Source: Fimenecus sp036652055 (GTDB lineage Bacteria > Bacillota > Clostridia > Oscillospirales > Acutalibacteraceae). Taken from it: a DNA stretch of 64,000 nucleotides. The notes under the pieces are model-generated. The model had not been told where the DNA came from, did not search any database, and was given only the letters and a program-made list of their open reading frames with translations. The position numbers and the translations under genes were made by a program. The stretch lies in assembly GCA_036652055.1 (NCBI GenBank), contig JAVVWP010000002.1, positions 1 to 64,000 on the forward strand, in the 5' to 3' direction. Below, one piece after another: positions 51,279 to 60,297 of this stretch; positions within the stretch are counted from its first letter, which is position 1, and the number at the start of each line of letters is the position of its first letter.

Positions 51279-51890
51279 ATGACTTTGGAAAATAAATTTG
51301 GCATAACAGATTTCGTAGAGCTTGCCCGTGTTGAAGAAAAAATAAGCAAGAAAAAAGCACTTGAATTATTTGAGCTAAATTTGCTTGACAGCTTTGAATT
51401 TGGAACATTTAAGGGGCTTTCCGATATACACACATATCTATTTAATGAAATATATGATTTTGCAGGGGAGCTACGAGATGTGAATATTGCTAAGGGTGGC
51501 TTTCGTTTTGCACCTGTAATGTATCTTGCAGTAGCACTCCAAAATATTGATAAAATGCCACAATCTACCTTTGACGAAATTATTGAAAAATATGTAGAGA
51601 TGAATGCCGCCCATCCGTTTAGAGAGGGTAATGGCAGAAGCACACGAATTTGGCTTGACGCAATCCTTAAAAACGAACTCAAACAAGTGGTGGATTGGAG
51701 TAAGGTGGACAAAGGCGATTATCTTCTTGCAATGGAGCGTAGCCCGATTAAAGATATTGAAATAAAAAATCTTCTTTGCAACGCATTGACTGATAAAATT
51801 AACGATCGTGAGGTCTATATGAAAGGTATTGACGCAAGCTATCACTATGAGGGCTATAACATCTTTAAAACGGAAGATTTGAATAAGTAA
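51279..51890 (+). CDS. fic: Fic-domain protein
   Basis: A 203-residue protein with the complete Fic motif HPFREGNGRSTR (His112 as catalytic base). Fic enzymes usually transfer AMP from ATP to target proteins. ATG 51279 with GGGAGG (51265-51270) is the start; the longer frame reaching back into the tRNA is not coding. No antitoxin-like small gene lies upstream, and I do not see the S/TxxxE(G/N) inhibitory helix motif in the protein. It is probably an accessory gene beside the tRNA. Its target is unknown. Confidence 0.9.
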   Translation: MTLENKFGITDFVELARVEEKISKKKALELFELNLLDSFEFGTFKGLSDIHTYLFNEIYDFAGELRDVNIAKGGFRFAPVMYLAVALQNIDKMPQSTFDEIIEKYVEMNAAHPFREGNGRSTRIWLDAILKNELKQVVDWSKVDKGDYLLAMERSPIKDIEIKNLLCNALTDKINDREVYMKGIDASYHYEGYNIFKTEDLNK

Positions 51891-51946
51891 TAGTAGCAGA
51901 TATTGCTCAAAGAAAACCCCCTGCTCACATTTCATTAGCGTATCTA

Positions 51947-51975
51947 TTGACAATGAAAGATAAATAGTATATAAT
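51947..51975 (+). promoter_or_regulatory. Promoter of rpsO
   Basis: TTGACA (51947-51952), 17 bases, TATAAT (51970-51975): a full consensus promoter, in line with a ribosomal protein gene. Confidence 0.9.
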
Positions 51976-51981
51976 GTGAAA

Positions 51982-52085
51982 GCTAATTCGGTATTACGGT
52001 TTTTGGATTATACTTAGATTTTAAGTCTTCACCTAACCTTTAACTGTGCTACTCGAATGCGAAATAATTAATGAGGTGAAAAACA
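51982..52085 (+). promoter_or_regulatory. rpsO leader, possible S15 autoregulatory region
   Basis: About 105 transcribed bases precede the rpsO start codon. S15 binds its own mRNA leader in several bacteria, with different structures in each lineage. I could not identify a clear helix junction by hand, so the function is only suggested by position and length. Confidence 0.3.
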
Positions 52086-52349
52086 ATGACACAAGCTGAA
52101 AAACAAGCAATTATGCTTGAAAATGCTACTCACGAAGGTGACACAGGTTCTCCTGAGGTTCAAATTGCTGTTCTTACTAAAAGAATTAACGATTTAACTG
52201 AGCATCTTAAAGAGCATAAGAAAGACCATCACTCAAGACGCGGGCTTTTAAAAATGGTTGGTCACAGGCGTAATCTTCTCGGTTACCTTCAAAAGAAAGA
52301 TATTGAAAGATACCGTGCTATTATTGCAAAACTCGGCATTCGTAAATAA
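52086..52349 (+). CDS. rpsO: 30S ribosomal protein S15
   Basis: An 87-residue protein with the S15 hallmarks GDTGSPEVQIAVLT, HLKEHKKDHHSRRGLL and VGHRRNLLGYL. It binds 16S rRNA early in 30S assembly. GAGGTG precedes the ATG. The order rpsO-pnp is conserved widely in bacteria. Confidence 0.97.
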   Translation: MTQAEKQAIMLENATHEGDTGSPEVQIAVLTKRINDLTEHLKEHKKDHHSRRGLLKMVGHRRNLLGYLQKKDIERYRAIIAKLGIRK

Positions 52350-52357
52350 TGTCACAA

Positions 52358-52385
52358 AAGGGCGAGCGGGAAACCGTTTGCCCTT
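52358..52385 (+). terminator. Hairpin between rpsO and pnp
   Basis: A 12-bp stem (52358-52369 with 52374-52385) with a GAAA loop. There is no U run, so it may lessen rather than stop read-through to pnp or act as an RNA-processing signal; in Escherichia coli a similar intercistronic site controls pnp. The bases from 52386 to 52547 hold no convincing gene. Confidence 0.65.
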
Positions 52386-52547
52386 GATTTGCCTTTATGG
52401 CAGTCATTTTTTCAAATCTATCGAGGCGATTTCAAGAATGCTTTTAGCGGTAAATGGAGTATTTATAGGCGGATTTATAAGTATTGCATTTATTGCTAAA
52501 ACTGAATTTGCCTCGTGGAAATATATTAAAAAAAGAGGTATAAAATT

Positions 52548-54725
52548 ATGTTTTTCAAAGATTTCAAAGTTTTTGAAACTGAGTTCGCTGGCAGACCATT
52601 AAAGGTTGAAGTTGGCAAAATGGCTCAGCTTGCAGGCGGAGCTTGCCTTGTTCGCTATGGCGAAACTGAGGTTATGTGTACTGCTACAATGTCTGCAAAA
52701 CCAAGAGAGGGAGTTGACTTCTTCCCACTCTCTGTTGATTATGAAGAGAAGTTATATTCAGTTGGGCGTATCCCTGGTTCTTTTCAAAGGCGTGAGGGCA
52801 GAGCAAGCGAAAAAGCTACTCTTGCATCTCGTGTAATTGACAGACCAATTCGTCCGCTTTTCCCAAAGGATATGAGAAACGATGTAGGCGTTGTTGCAAC
52901 GGTTATGTCGGTTGATCCTGATTGTTCACCTGAAATTACCGCTATGATTGGTGTTTCAGTTGCTATTAGTATTTCTGAAATTCCGTGGGACGGCCCTGTT
53001 TCTTCTGTTTCTGTTGGTCGTATTGATGGCGAATTTATAATCAATCCAACTGAAGCGCAAAGAGAAGTTTCAGAAATGGCTGTTACAGTAGCTTCAACTG
53101 CTGACCTTGTTGCTATGATTGAAGCTGGTGCAAACGAAGTTTCAAACGATGTAATGTTTGACGGAATTATGCTCGGCGACAAAGAAAACAAAAAGATTGT
53201 TGAGTTTATTGAAAAAATTCGTAAAGAAGCAGGCAAAGACAAAATAGACTTCCCATCAAACGATCCTGCTCCTGAAATGTATGAAGCAATCAAAGATTTT
53301 GCAATTGCTGATATTCGCCTTGCTCTTGACACTGATGACAAGAGAATTCGTGATGAAAGATTAAAACCAATCTACACAGCAGTTCATGAAAAATTCGATG
53401 CGATTTATCCTGAAGAAATTGCAAAGATTGAGGATTGCCTTTATAAATTACAAAAATTTGTTGTTCGTCGTTGGCTTTTAGACGATGGCAAGCGTGTTGA
53501 CGGCAGAGGGATTGATGAAATTCGTCCACTCAATGCTGAAATTGACCTTTTAAGCCGTGTTCATGGTTCGGGTATGTTTACTCGTGGTCAAACACAATGC
53601 TTAACGGTTGCAACGCTTGGACCAATGAGTAATGCACAAATGCTTGACGGCATTGACAATGAAACCGAAAAAAGATATATGCATCACTATAATTTCCCAT
53701 CATACTCTGTTGGTGAAACAAAGCCATCAAGAGGCCCTGGTAGGCGAGAAATCGGTCACGGTGCATTAGCAGAAAGAGCACTTTTACCTGTTATTCCATC
53801 AATAAATGATTTCCCATATACAATAAGACTTGTATCTGAAATTCTCTCATCAAACGGTTCAACTTCACAAGGTTCAATTTGTGGTTCTACACTTGCACTT
53901 ATGGCAGCTGGCGTTCCTATTAAAGCACCTGTTGCAGGCATCTCGTGTGGGCTTATCACAGAGGGCGACCGTTTTATGACAATGGTTGATATTCAAGGTC
54001 TTGAAGATTTCTTTGGCGATATGGACTTTAAGGTTGCAGGCACAGAAAAGGGCATAACAGCAATCCAAATGGACTTAAAAGTTCACGGTCTTACACCTGA
54101 AATCATTAGAGAGGCTCTTGATAAAACTTATACTGCAAGAATGCATATTCTTAATGATGTTATGATTCCTGTAATTGCAGAGCCTCGTAAAGAGCTTTCA
54201 AAGTGGGCGCCTAAAATGCTTACAACGAGAGTTGATCCAGAAAAAATCGGCGATGTTATCGGCAAACAAGGAAAAGTTATTCAAAAGATTTGTGCTGAAT
54301 GTAACTGTAAGGTTGATGTTTCTGATGATGGGCAAGTTTATGTTTCATCAGTTAGCCTTGAAGATGCACAAAAGGCTATCTTTATTGTTGATACAATTGC
54401 AAAAGGACCTGAAGTTGGATGCGTTTACAAAGGAATTGTTACAAGGCTTATGAGCTTTGGCGTTTTCGTTGAAATCGTTCCAGGCGTTGAGGGAATGGTT
54501 CATATTAGCCATCTTGATGTCAAGAGAACTGAAAAGGTTGAAGATGTAGTTAATGTTGGCGATGAGGTTATCGTTAAGGTTCTTCCTAAGGATGAACAAG
54601 GCAGATTGAACCTTTCAAGGCGTGAAGCTCTTATCGAAGTTGAAGGCTTAGTTCCTGAAAATGAACTTTCAGAACGCCGCCCAGCTCCTCCAAGGCGTGA
54701 TTTTAACAGAGGACCAAGAAGATAA
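52548..54725 (+). CDS. pnp: Polynucleotide phosphorylase
   Basis: A 725-residue 3'-5' exoribonuclease with two RNase PH domains (about 10-215 and 315-540; GRASEKATLASRVIDRPIRPLFP and RREIGHGALAERAL), a KH domain (about 555-615 with IGKQGKVI) and an S1 domain (about 622-690, GIVTRLMSFGVFVEI). It degrades mRNA by phosphorolysis as a trimer, usually within a degradosome. Its Arg/Pro-rich C-terminal end is common in Firmicutes. Confidence 0.97.
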   Translation: MFFKDFKVFETEFAGRPLKVEVGKMAQLAGGACLVRYGETEVMCTATMSAKPREGVDFFPLSVDYEEKLYSVGRIPGSFQRREGRASEKATLASRVIDRPIRPLFPKDMRNDVGVVATVMSVDPDCSPEITAMIGVSVAISISEIPWDGPVSSVSVGRIDGEFIINPTEAQREVSEMAVTVASTADLVAMIEAGANEVSNDVMFDGIMLGDKENKKIVEFIEKIRKEAGKDKIDFPSNDPAPEMYEAIKDFAIADIRLALDTDDKRIRDERLKPIYTAVHEKFDAIYPEEIAKIEDCLYKLQKFVVRRWLLDDGKRVDGRGIDEIRPLNAEIDLLSRVHGSGMFTRGQTQCLTVATLGPMSNAQMLDGIDNETEKRYMHHYNFPSYSVGETKPSRGPGRREIGHGALAERALLPVIPSINDFPYTIRLVSEILSSNGSTSQGSICGSTLALMAAGVPIKAPVAGISCGLITEGDRFMTMVDIQGLEDFFGDMDFKVAGTEKGITAIQMDLKVHGLTPEIIREALDKTYTARMHILNDVMIPVIAEPRKELSKWAPKMLTTRVDPEKIGDVIGKQGKVIQKICAECNCKVDVSDDGQVYVSSVSLEDAQKAIFIVDTIAKGPEVGCVYKGIVTRLMSFGVFVEIVPGVEGMVHISHLDVKRTEKVEDVVNVGDEVIVKVLPKDEQGRLNLSRREALIEVEGLVPENELSERRPAPPRRDFNRGPRR

Positions 54726-54742
54726 TTTTTAATTATTAAAAC

Positions 54743-54785
54743 AAATCAGGATTTTGGAAGAAAGTTTCAAAATCCTGATTTTTTA
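54743..54785 (+). terminator. Terminator after pnp
   Basis: A 14-bp perfect stem (54743-54756 with 54768-54781) with an 11-base loop and a U run to 54785. Confidence 0.93.
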
Positions 54786-54857
54786 TCCCAAATTTGTCTT
54801 AGAATAACCAATGCTGCAATTAAAAACTAAACTTTCAATTATAAAAGGTTCTATTCC

Positions 54858-54886
54858 TTGACTTTTAAAACATTATACTATAAAAT
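54858..54886 (+). promoter_or_regulatory. Promoter of the glycyl-tRNA synthetase gene
   Basis: TTGACT (54858-54863), 17 bases, TAAAAT (54881-54886). The leader is about 35 bases, too short for a T-box. Confidence 0.75.
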
Positions 54887-54925
54887 TGTATGTTAGTAAT
54901 TTAAAACATAAAGGATTGATATTTT

Positions 54926-56302
54926 ATGCTTAAAAACACAGAAAAAACAATGGAAAAAGTAGTTTCACTTTGTAAAAGTAGAGGGTTTGTTTATCCAGGC
55001 AGTGAAATTTACGGCGGACTTTCAAATACATGGGACTATGGCCCACTCGGCGTTGAATTTAAAAACAATGTTAAAAAAGCTTGGTGGAAAAAATTCGTTC
55101 AAGAAAATAAATATAATGTAGGTCTTGACAGTGCTATTTTGATGAACCCTCAAACATGGGTTGCGTCAGGTCATGTCGGTGGGTTTTCTGATCCACTTAT
55201 GGATTGTAAGGAGTGCAAAACTCGTCATAGAGCTGATAAGCTTATTGAGGATTTAGGCGTTAATCCTGCTGGTTGGTCTTTTGAAGAAATGTCAGCATAT
55301 ATCAAAGAAAATAATGTTGTATGCCCTAACTGTGGTGCTTGCAACTTTACTGATATTCGTAAGTTTAACCTTATGTTTAAAACTTTTCAAGGCGTAACTG
55401 AAGATGCTAAAAATGAAATCTTCCTTCGCCCTGAAACTGCTCAAGGAATTTTTGTTAATTTCCAAAACATTCAAAGAACAACAAGAAGGAAAATTCCGTT
55501 TGGCGTTTGTCAAGTTGGTAAATCTTTCAGAAATGAAATAACACCTGGCAACTTCACATTCAGAACTCGTGAATTTGAACAGATGGAACTTGAGTTTTTC
55601 TGTAAACCAGGAACAGAGCTTGACTGGTTTAAATATTGGAAAAACTACTGTAAAGATTGGCTTTTGTCACTTGGTATAAAAGAAGAAAATCTTAGACTTC
55701 GTGACCATGAAGAAAAAGAACTTTCACATTATTCAAATGCTACTACTGATTTTGAATTTATGTTTCCGTTTGGTTGGGGCGAGCTTTGGGGCGTAGCTTC
55801 AAGAACAAATTTTGACCTGACTCAACATCAAAACACTTCAGGTAAGAGTATGGAATATTTTGACCAAGAGGCAAATGAAAAATATCTTCCATATGTTATC
55901 GAGCCTTCACTCGGAGCAGATAGAGTTACGCTCGCACTTCTTTGTGAAGCCTATGATGAAGAAGTTGTTGATGAAAAAGACACAAGAGTTGTTATGCACT
56001 TCCCACCGGCACTTGCACCAATGAAAGCCGCTATTCTTCCGCTTTCAAAAAAGCTTTCAGATGAGGCAATGAAGGTTTATGAATTGCTTTCAAAGAAATT
56101 TATGGTTGACTTTGATGATGCAGGCTCAATAGGCAAGCGTTATCGCCGTCAAGATGAAATAGGTACGCCTTATGCAGTTACTTTTGATTTTGATAGCTTA
56201 GAGGACAAATGCGTCACAGTTCGTGACAGAGATACAATGGAGCAGATAAGGCTTCCGATTGATGCTCTTGTTAGCTATATTGAGGAAAAACTCGAATTTT
56301 AA
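54926..56302 (+). CDS. glyS: Glycyl-tRNA synthetase, alpha2 (eukaryotic-like) type
   Basis: A 458-residue class II synthetase: SRGFVYPGSEIYGGLSNTWDYGP at the start, HVGGFSDPL, two CxxC pairs (CKEC and CPNC) of an inserted zinc site, FLRPETAQGIFVNF (motif 2 region) and GADRVTLALL (motif 3). This is the single-chain dimeric type, not the alpha2beta2 type of many other bacteria. It charges tRNA-Gly. The lipid kinase gene begins 16 bases later. Confidence 0.95.
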   Translation: MLKNTEKTMEKVVSLCKSRGFVYPGSEIYGGLSNTWDYGPLGVEFKNNVKKAWWKKFVQENKYNVGLDSAILMNPQTWVASGHVGGFSDPLMDCKECKTRHRADKLIEDLGVNPAGWSFEEMSAYIKENNVVCPNCGACNFTDIRKFNLMFKTFQGVTEDAKNEIFLRPETAQGIFVNFQNIQRTTRRKIPFGVCQVGKSFRNEITPGNFTFRTREFEQMELEFFCKPGTELDWFKYWKNYCKDWLLSLGIKEENLRLRDHEEKELSHYSNATTDFEFMFPFGWGELWGVASRTNFDLTQHQNTSGKSMEYFDQEANEKYLPYVIEPSLGADRVTLALLCEAYDEEVVDEKDTRVVMHFPPALAPMKAAILPLSKKLSDEAMKVYELLSKKFMVDFDDAGSIGKRYRRQDEIGTPYAVTFDFDSLEDKCVTVRDRDTMEQIRLPIDALVSYIEEKLEF

Positions 56303-56318
56303 TTTTTGAGGTAAGGGT

Positions 56319-57266
56319 ATGAGAAAAAAGCTGTTATTGGTTGTTAATCCCATCTCTGGAAAAAAGCTCGCAGCAGGGTATATGCTGCACTTCGTCGACC
56401 GATTTGATAAGGCAGGTTATAGCGTTATTGCCTGTTGTACTCAAAAAGATAAAAGTGCCTGTGAAATCGTAATTAATCGAGGCGCTGATATGGATTTAAT
56501 TGTCTGCTGTGGTGGTGACGGCACTTTAAAAGAAACAATTTGTGGTGTTATGGCACTCGGCAAGGACATTAGTATTGGATATATCCCAATGGGAACAACT
56601 AACGATTTTGCCCGTGCTTTTGGAATTCCGATTGACATAAATAAAGCACTTGAAGCAGTCTTAGAGGGCGTGCCAAGACCTGTTGATATTGGTACTTTTG
56701 ACGACGAATATTTCAACTATGTAGCGGCTTTTGGCAACTTTACTGACATTTCATATACGACCTCTCAAAGGGCGAAAAATCTTCTCGGCAGAGGGGCATA
56801 TTTTCTGCATTCAGCAGATCCCTTCTTTAAAATGAAATCTTATTCAGCTCGTGTTGAAGCTGATGGCGAAGTTTTTAAAGGCAAATATTTTTATGGCTCA
56901 GTCACAAATTCTGAATGTATGGGCGGACTTCCCGTTCTTAAAAATTTAGGAGTTGAATTTGACGATGGGCTGCTTGAATTAGTTCTTGTTGAAATGGTTA
57001 GAAATCCTGCTGATATACTGTCTATTGCCAATTCACTTGCAAAGAAAAACATTGGTGACAATAAACGCATAATTGTTAGGCACTGTAAAGAGGTCCGTTT
57101 TATTTTTGATAAGCCGACCGATTTTTCTCTCGACGGTGAGTGTGCTGAAAAAATAACTGATGTTATAATAAAAGACATCAAATGCCCTGTAAAAATTATA
57201 GCAAAAAGCAAAGAATTAATTACACAGGAAGATTTAGTAGCAGAAGTTATGGAAGATTTAATTTAA
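56319..57266 (+). CDS. Diacylglycerol kinase-family lipid kinase
   Basis: A 315-residue protein of the DagK/YegS fold: VVNPISGKK at the start (substrate lid), CGGDGTLKETICG (nucleotide loop, about 65-77), and PMGTTNDFARAFGIP. The C-terminal beta-sandwich ends with SLDGE, which normally carries the catalytic Asp region. Members such as DgkB return diacylglycerol from lipoteichoic acid synthesis to phosphatidic acid. This fits with the YfhO gene elsewhere in the window, though DgkB cannot be told from other lipid kinases by eye. It shares a transcript with glyS. Confidence 0.85.
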   Translation: MRKKLLLVVNPISGKKLAAGYMLHFVDRFDKAGYSVIACCTQKDKSACEIVINRGADMDLIVCCGGDGTLKETICGVMALGKDISIGYIPMGTTNDFARAFGIPIDINKALEAVLEGVPRPVDIGTFDDEYFNYVAAFGNFTDISYTTSQRAKNLLGRGAYFLHSADPFFKMKSYSARVEADGEVFKGKYFYGSVTNSECMGGLPVLKNLGVEFDDGLLELVLVEMVRNPADILSIANSLAKKNIGDNKRIIVRHCKEVRFIFDKPTDFSLDGECAEKITDVIIKDIKCPVKIIAKSKELITQEDLVAEVMEDLI

Positions 57267-57276
57267 TAATTAAAAT

Positions 57277-57322
57277 GCGGCTGTTTTACTTTTAATTACT
57301 TAGTAAAACAGTCGCTTTTTTT
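57277..57322 (+). terminator. Terminator after the lipid kinase gene
   Basis: A 14-bp stem (57277-57290 with 57302-57315, one G-U) and a seven-base U run that reaches the stop codon of the convergent lipoprotein gene. Confidence 0.9.
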
Positions 57323-57605
57323 ATTGACCTGCTTTAGTTGTTGTGACTTTTCCGTCATCTTTGTTTGTCACAAGGTCATGAACGCCTTCGCTGACTTTAG
57401 TTATTGCCTCGCTGACACCTTCACTCACTTTGGTTATTGCATCGCTTGCACCCTCACTCGTTTTTGTTACAATTTCGCCACCAACGCCATTAGTGTTTGC
57501 AGGCTTTGTAGTTGTAGTAGGTTCAGGAGTATTTTTACCACAGCCAATAAAGGCAAAGGCGCAGATTATCAGCAAAACGGAGATAACTCCAAAAAGCTTC
57601 TTCAT
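57321..57605 (-). CDS. Small lipoprotein with 11-residue repeats
   Basis: A 94-residue protein with a lipoprotein signal peptide (MKKLFGVISVLLIICAFAFIGC, lipobox FIGC). A Thr/Pro linker is followed by near-exact 11-residue repeats (SEGASDAITK, VSEGVSEAITK, VSEGVHDLVT) that can form an amphipathic helix. ATG 57605 has AAGGAG (57615-57620) behind it. It lies 59 bases after ypeB on the same strand and may be made with it. Function unknown; a spore-related role would only be guilt by association. Confidence 0.75.
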   Translation of the reverse strand: MKKLFGVISVLLIICAFAFIGCGKNTPEPTTTTKPANTNGVGGEIVTKTSEGASDAITKVSEGVSEAITKVSEGVHDLVTNKDDGKVTTTKAGQ

Positions 57606-57664
57606 TAAAAAAATCTCCTTAAACATTTCGGACACGGTTAGTTTGTGCAAAAATCATTTGATTA

Positions 57665-59008
57665 TTACTTAGTAAGAATTCCATTGTCGGAATAAAGCAA
57701 AAGCAATATATTGTCTTCATATCCTGTTGTCTGGTCAATATAAACAAGCACTTCTTGTCCATTTTCATCCTTGCAGTGGAACTCATAGGTTGACTGTTCA
57801 GAATGACTTTTTGTTGGAATTACAGCTTTTTTAGAACTCATTATAGTGAGCTGTGAGCTAACTGATTTTCCGGCTGTTTCCTCTGTGATTTTAGCAGGAG
57901 CAATACTTCTTTTGGTGTGATTTACTATATATCCTCTTGCGTCATATCCCATAATTTTACCGTTTTCCATATTAACTTCTACTTTAATAAGGTCAGGATA
58001 GCAAATTGTATCATTTTCAACATATGCAAAATTTATAGTGCAAATGCCATCATTTATTGCGTAATAGCTCTCTTTCATATTGATACATTCATTTGCGACA
58101 AGAAAATCAGATGCTATTTTCAAGGCTTCTTCATAACTAAGCTTTTGCTCGCCTGCAAACTCACTTCTAAGCATATAAAGGACATATCCGCCTTTTTTTG
58201 TTACTGCAAGATTGATGTTTTTCGCAGAAAAGCAATAGCTTTCAGTGTTGTCACATTCTTCTGCGGTTAAAGACAAATCTTTTTCAGCAACGCCACTGAA
58301 TTTTGATGCGACTTTTAGCGCTTGCTCTTTTGAAATCATCTCAGCGTTTTCAAGCATCTTTGGTGATATTTTATTAATGTGGTCAGAGAATGGACCATCA
58401 TAAATAAGTGATGGATATTCAGTTATCGACTGCTCTGCATTTTTAATATCATCAGAAAAAAGTTGATTTTCAATTCCGCTTGATATTAGTGTGCTTTTTG
58501 TTTCTTCAAAGCGATAATTATTACGAAGCATATCCTCACGAACCGCTGAAATTTGCTTTTCTAAATTTTTTGAAATTTCAATAAAATAATTCAAATTTTC
58601 TCTTTCTTCTGCGGTTATTTTTTCGCCCATTGCAACTTTCCTGTTTAGTGACATAACAAAGTCGCCAACCTGAGAAAGAAATTTATAAATTGCTTCAATT
58701 TCAGCATTTGATGTGGGCAAAACCGAAAGGCTTCCCTTAGCTCCGCTTGCCTGCCGCCACAGCTCTGTTGCGACAGTGTTCATCATGGGCGGAGTGCTTA
58801 CATATATCCCTTTGCAAAGGCTTACGCTCATATTTCCGAGATAAGTGTCAAGCTCAGTTAAAGCCCTTTGTTGAGATAAAAGAACCTGTCTTTCGAGATT
58901 ATGCGTTGTGATACTGCCGATTACAGCGGTAATTAAAAGTGCCACTATAAGTGCAAAAATATAAAGAGCTATTCTTATTTTTCCTCTTTTAGAAATTGTT
59001 GTTGTCAT
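57665..59008 (-). CDS. ypeB: Spore germination protein YpeB
   Basis: A 447-residue protein: N-terminal membrane helix (about 12-34), then LTELDTYLGNMSVSLCKGIY and ELWRQASGAKGSLSVLP, diagnostic of YpeB, and C-terminal PepSY-type repeats (about 210-400). YpeB sits on the outer face of the inner spore membrane and is needed for the stability of the cortex-lytic enzyme SleB. ATG 59008 follows AAGGTG; the GTG at 59017 lies in that site. In many genomes sleB is adjacent and upstream; here the neighbour is an oppositely oriented nifS-like gene, so sleB must lie elsewhere or be absent. Confidence 0.92.
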   Translation of the reverse strand: MTTTISKRGKIRIALYIFALIVALLITAVIGSITTHNLERQVLLSQQRALTELDTYLGNMSVSLCKGIYVSTPPMMNTVATELWRQASGAKGSLSVLPTSNAEIEAIYKFLSQVGDFVMSLNRKVAMGEKITAEERENLNYFIEISKNLEKQISAVREDMLRNNYRFEETKSTLISSGIENQLFSDDIKNAEQSITEYPSLIYDGPFSDHINKISPKMLENAEMISKEQALKVASKFSGVAEKDLSLTAEECDNTESYCFSAKNINLAVTKKGGYVLYMLRSEFAGEQKLSYEEALKIASDFLVANECINMKESYYAINDGICTINFAYVENDTICYPDLIKVEVNMENGKIMGYDARGYIVNHTKRSIAPAKITEETAGKSVSSQLTIMSSKKAVIPTKSHSEQSTYEFHCKDENGQEVLVYIDQTTGYEDNILLLLYSDNGILTK

Positions 59009-59087
59009 AATTCTCACCTTCTTATTTTTTCACTGTTATTTTTCTCCTAAAATCGCAAAATATACAAAAAATTAACTGTTTATTCAT

Positions 59088-59116
59088 TTGCATAATAGAG
59101 CTTTTTAGTGTATAAT
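59088..59116 (+). promoter_or_regulatory. Promoter of the nifS-thiI operon
   Basis: TTGCAT (59088-59093), 17 bases, TATAAT (59111-59116), 44 bases before the TTG start. Confidence 0.75.
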
Positions 59117-59160
59117 AAATTGATTATAAACCTCACTATAATGTAAAAGGAGAACTTTAA

Positions 59161-60297
59161 TTGGAAGCTTATCTTGATAATAGCGCGACGACAATTCCAT
59201 CAGTTAAAACGAGGCAAGCTGTAATGAAAGCAGTGAGCGAGGTTTATGGTAATCCATCGTCTATTCACGAAAAAGGTTTTGAAGCTTTAAAAGAGCTTGA
59301 AAGTTCAAGAAATATAATAGCAAAAAGCCTCTTTGCAGATGCAAATACAATATATTTTTCACCAAGTGGAACGCTTGCCAACAATACTGCGATTTTTTCA
59401 TCGGTAAAAGCATTAAAACGCCGAGGAAATAAAATTGTTTCAACTGCCTTTGAGCATCCAAGCGTTGAAAACTGTCTTTTAAGATTAGAAGCAGAGGGTT
59501 TTGAAGTTGTTAGAGTTTTCCCACAAAAAGATGGAAATATTCCTCTTTCAGAGTTTGAAAAAGTTATTGACGAAAATACAATCCTTGTCAGCGTTATGGC
59601 TGTCAACAATGAAATCGGAGCTATAACTCCTTTTTCAGAAATAAAAAAAATAATTAAATCAAAAAAATCAAATGCAGTTCTACATATAGACGCAATCCAA
59701 GGTTATATGAAAATGCCGATTAACCCTCAAAAATGCGGAATTGACCTTATGTCAATGAGCGCTCATAAAATTCACGGTATAAAAGGCGTCGGGGCGCTTT
59801 ATGTTGATAAGAATGTTAAAATAAAGCCATATGTCGAGGGCGGTGGGCAAGAAAATAATCTTTTTTCAGGAACGCAGGGAATGCCTGCAATAATGGGATT
59901 TTCCGCAGCAATCGAAGACTTTGGAAGTATAGCAAAAAATCTTGAGTATGTTAAAGAGTTAAATTGCTTTTTTAAAGATAGAATTAAAAATCTTGCAGGA
60001 GTTTTTATAAATTCGCCTGAAAATGCACTTCCATATATTTTAAACATTTCAGTCTTAGGAATTCCATCGCAGGTGCTTGTGAATTTCTTCTCGATGAATA
60101 AGGTTTATGTTTCTGCTGGCTCGGCCTGCTCTAAGGGGCATAGAAGCAATGTCTTAAATGTTATAGGGCTTTCACCTGCAAAAATTGATACAGCTATCAG
60201 AATAAGCCTTTCGCACAACACAACAAAAGAAGAATTAGAATATTGTGCCGAAATTTTAGAAAAGGCAATAACGACACTTAGAAAAGGGAAAAATTAA
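59161..60297 (+). CDS. Cysteine desulfurase (NifS-like) partnered with ThiI
   Basis: A 378-residue PLP enzyme that removes sulfur from cysteine. Features: YLDNSATT at the start, YGNPSSIHEKG, the PLP lysine in SAHKIHG, and the sulfur-carrying cysteine in SAGSACSKG. The usual SGTEANN box is SGTLANN here. Start TTG 59161 with AAAGGAG (59146-59152). It overlaps thiI by one base; in Bacillus the like gene pair (nifZ-thiI) supplies sulfur for 4-thiouridine in tRNA. Confidence 0.92.
   Translation: MEAYLDNSATTIPSVKTRQAVMKAVSEVYGNPSSIHEKGFEALKELESSRNIIAKSLFADANTIYFSPSGTLANNTAIFSSVKALKRRGNKIVSTAFEHPSVENCLLRLEAEGFEVVRVFPQKDGNIPLSEFEKVIDENTILVSVMAVNNEIGAITPFSEIKKIIKSKKSNAVLHIDAIQGYMKMPINPQKCGIDLMSMSAHKIHGIKGVGALYVDKNVKIKPYVEGGGQENNLFSGTQGMPAIMGFSAAIEDFGSIAKNLEYVKELNCFFKDRIKNLAGVFINSPENALPYILNISVLGIPSQVLVNFFSMNKVYVSAGSACSKGHRSNVLNVIGLSPAKIDTAIRISLSHNTTKEELEYCAEILEKAITTLRKGKN

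Noticed and set aside
52258..52602. Plus-strand reading frame of 114 residues between rpsO and pnp
   Set aside because: It overlaps both real genes in another frame, has no ribosome site and no conserved motif.
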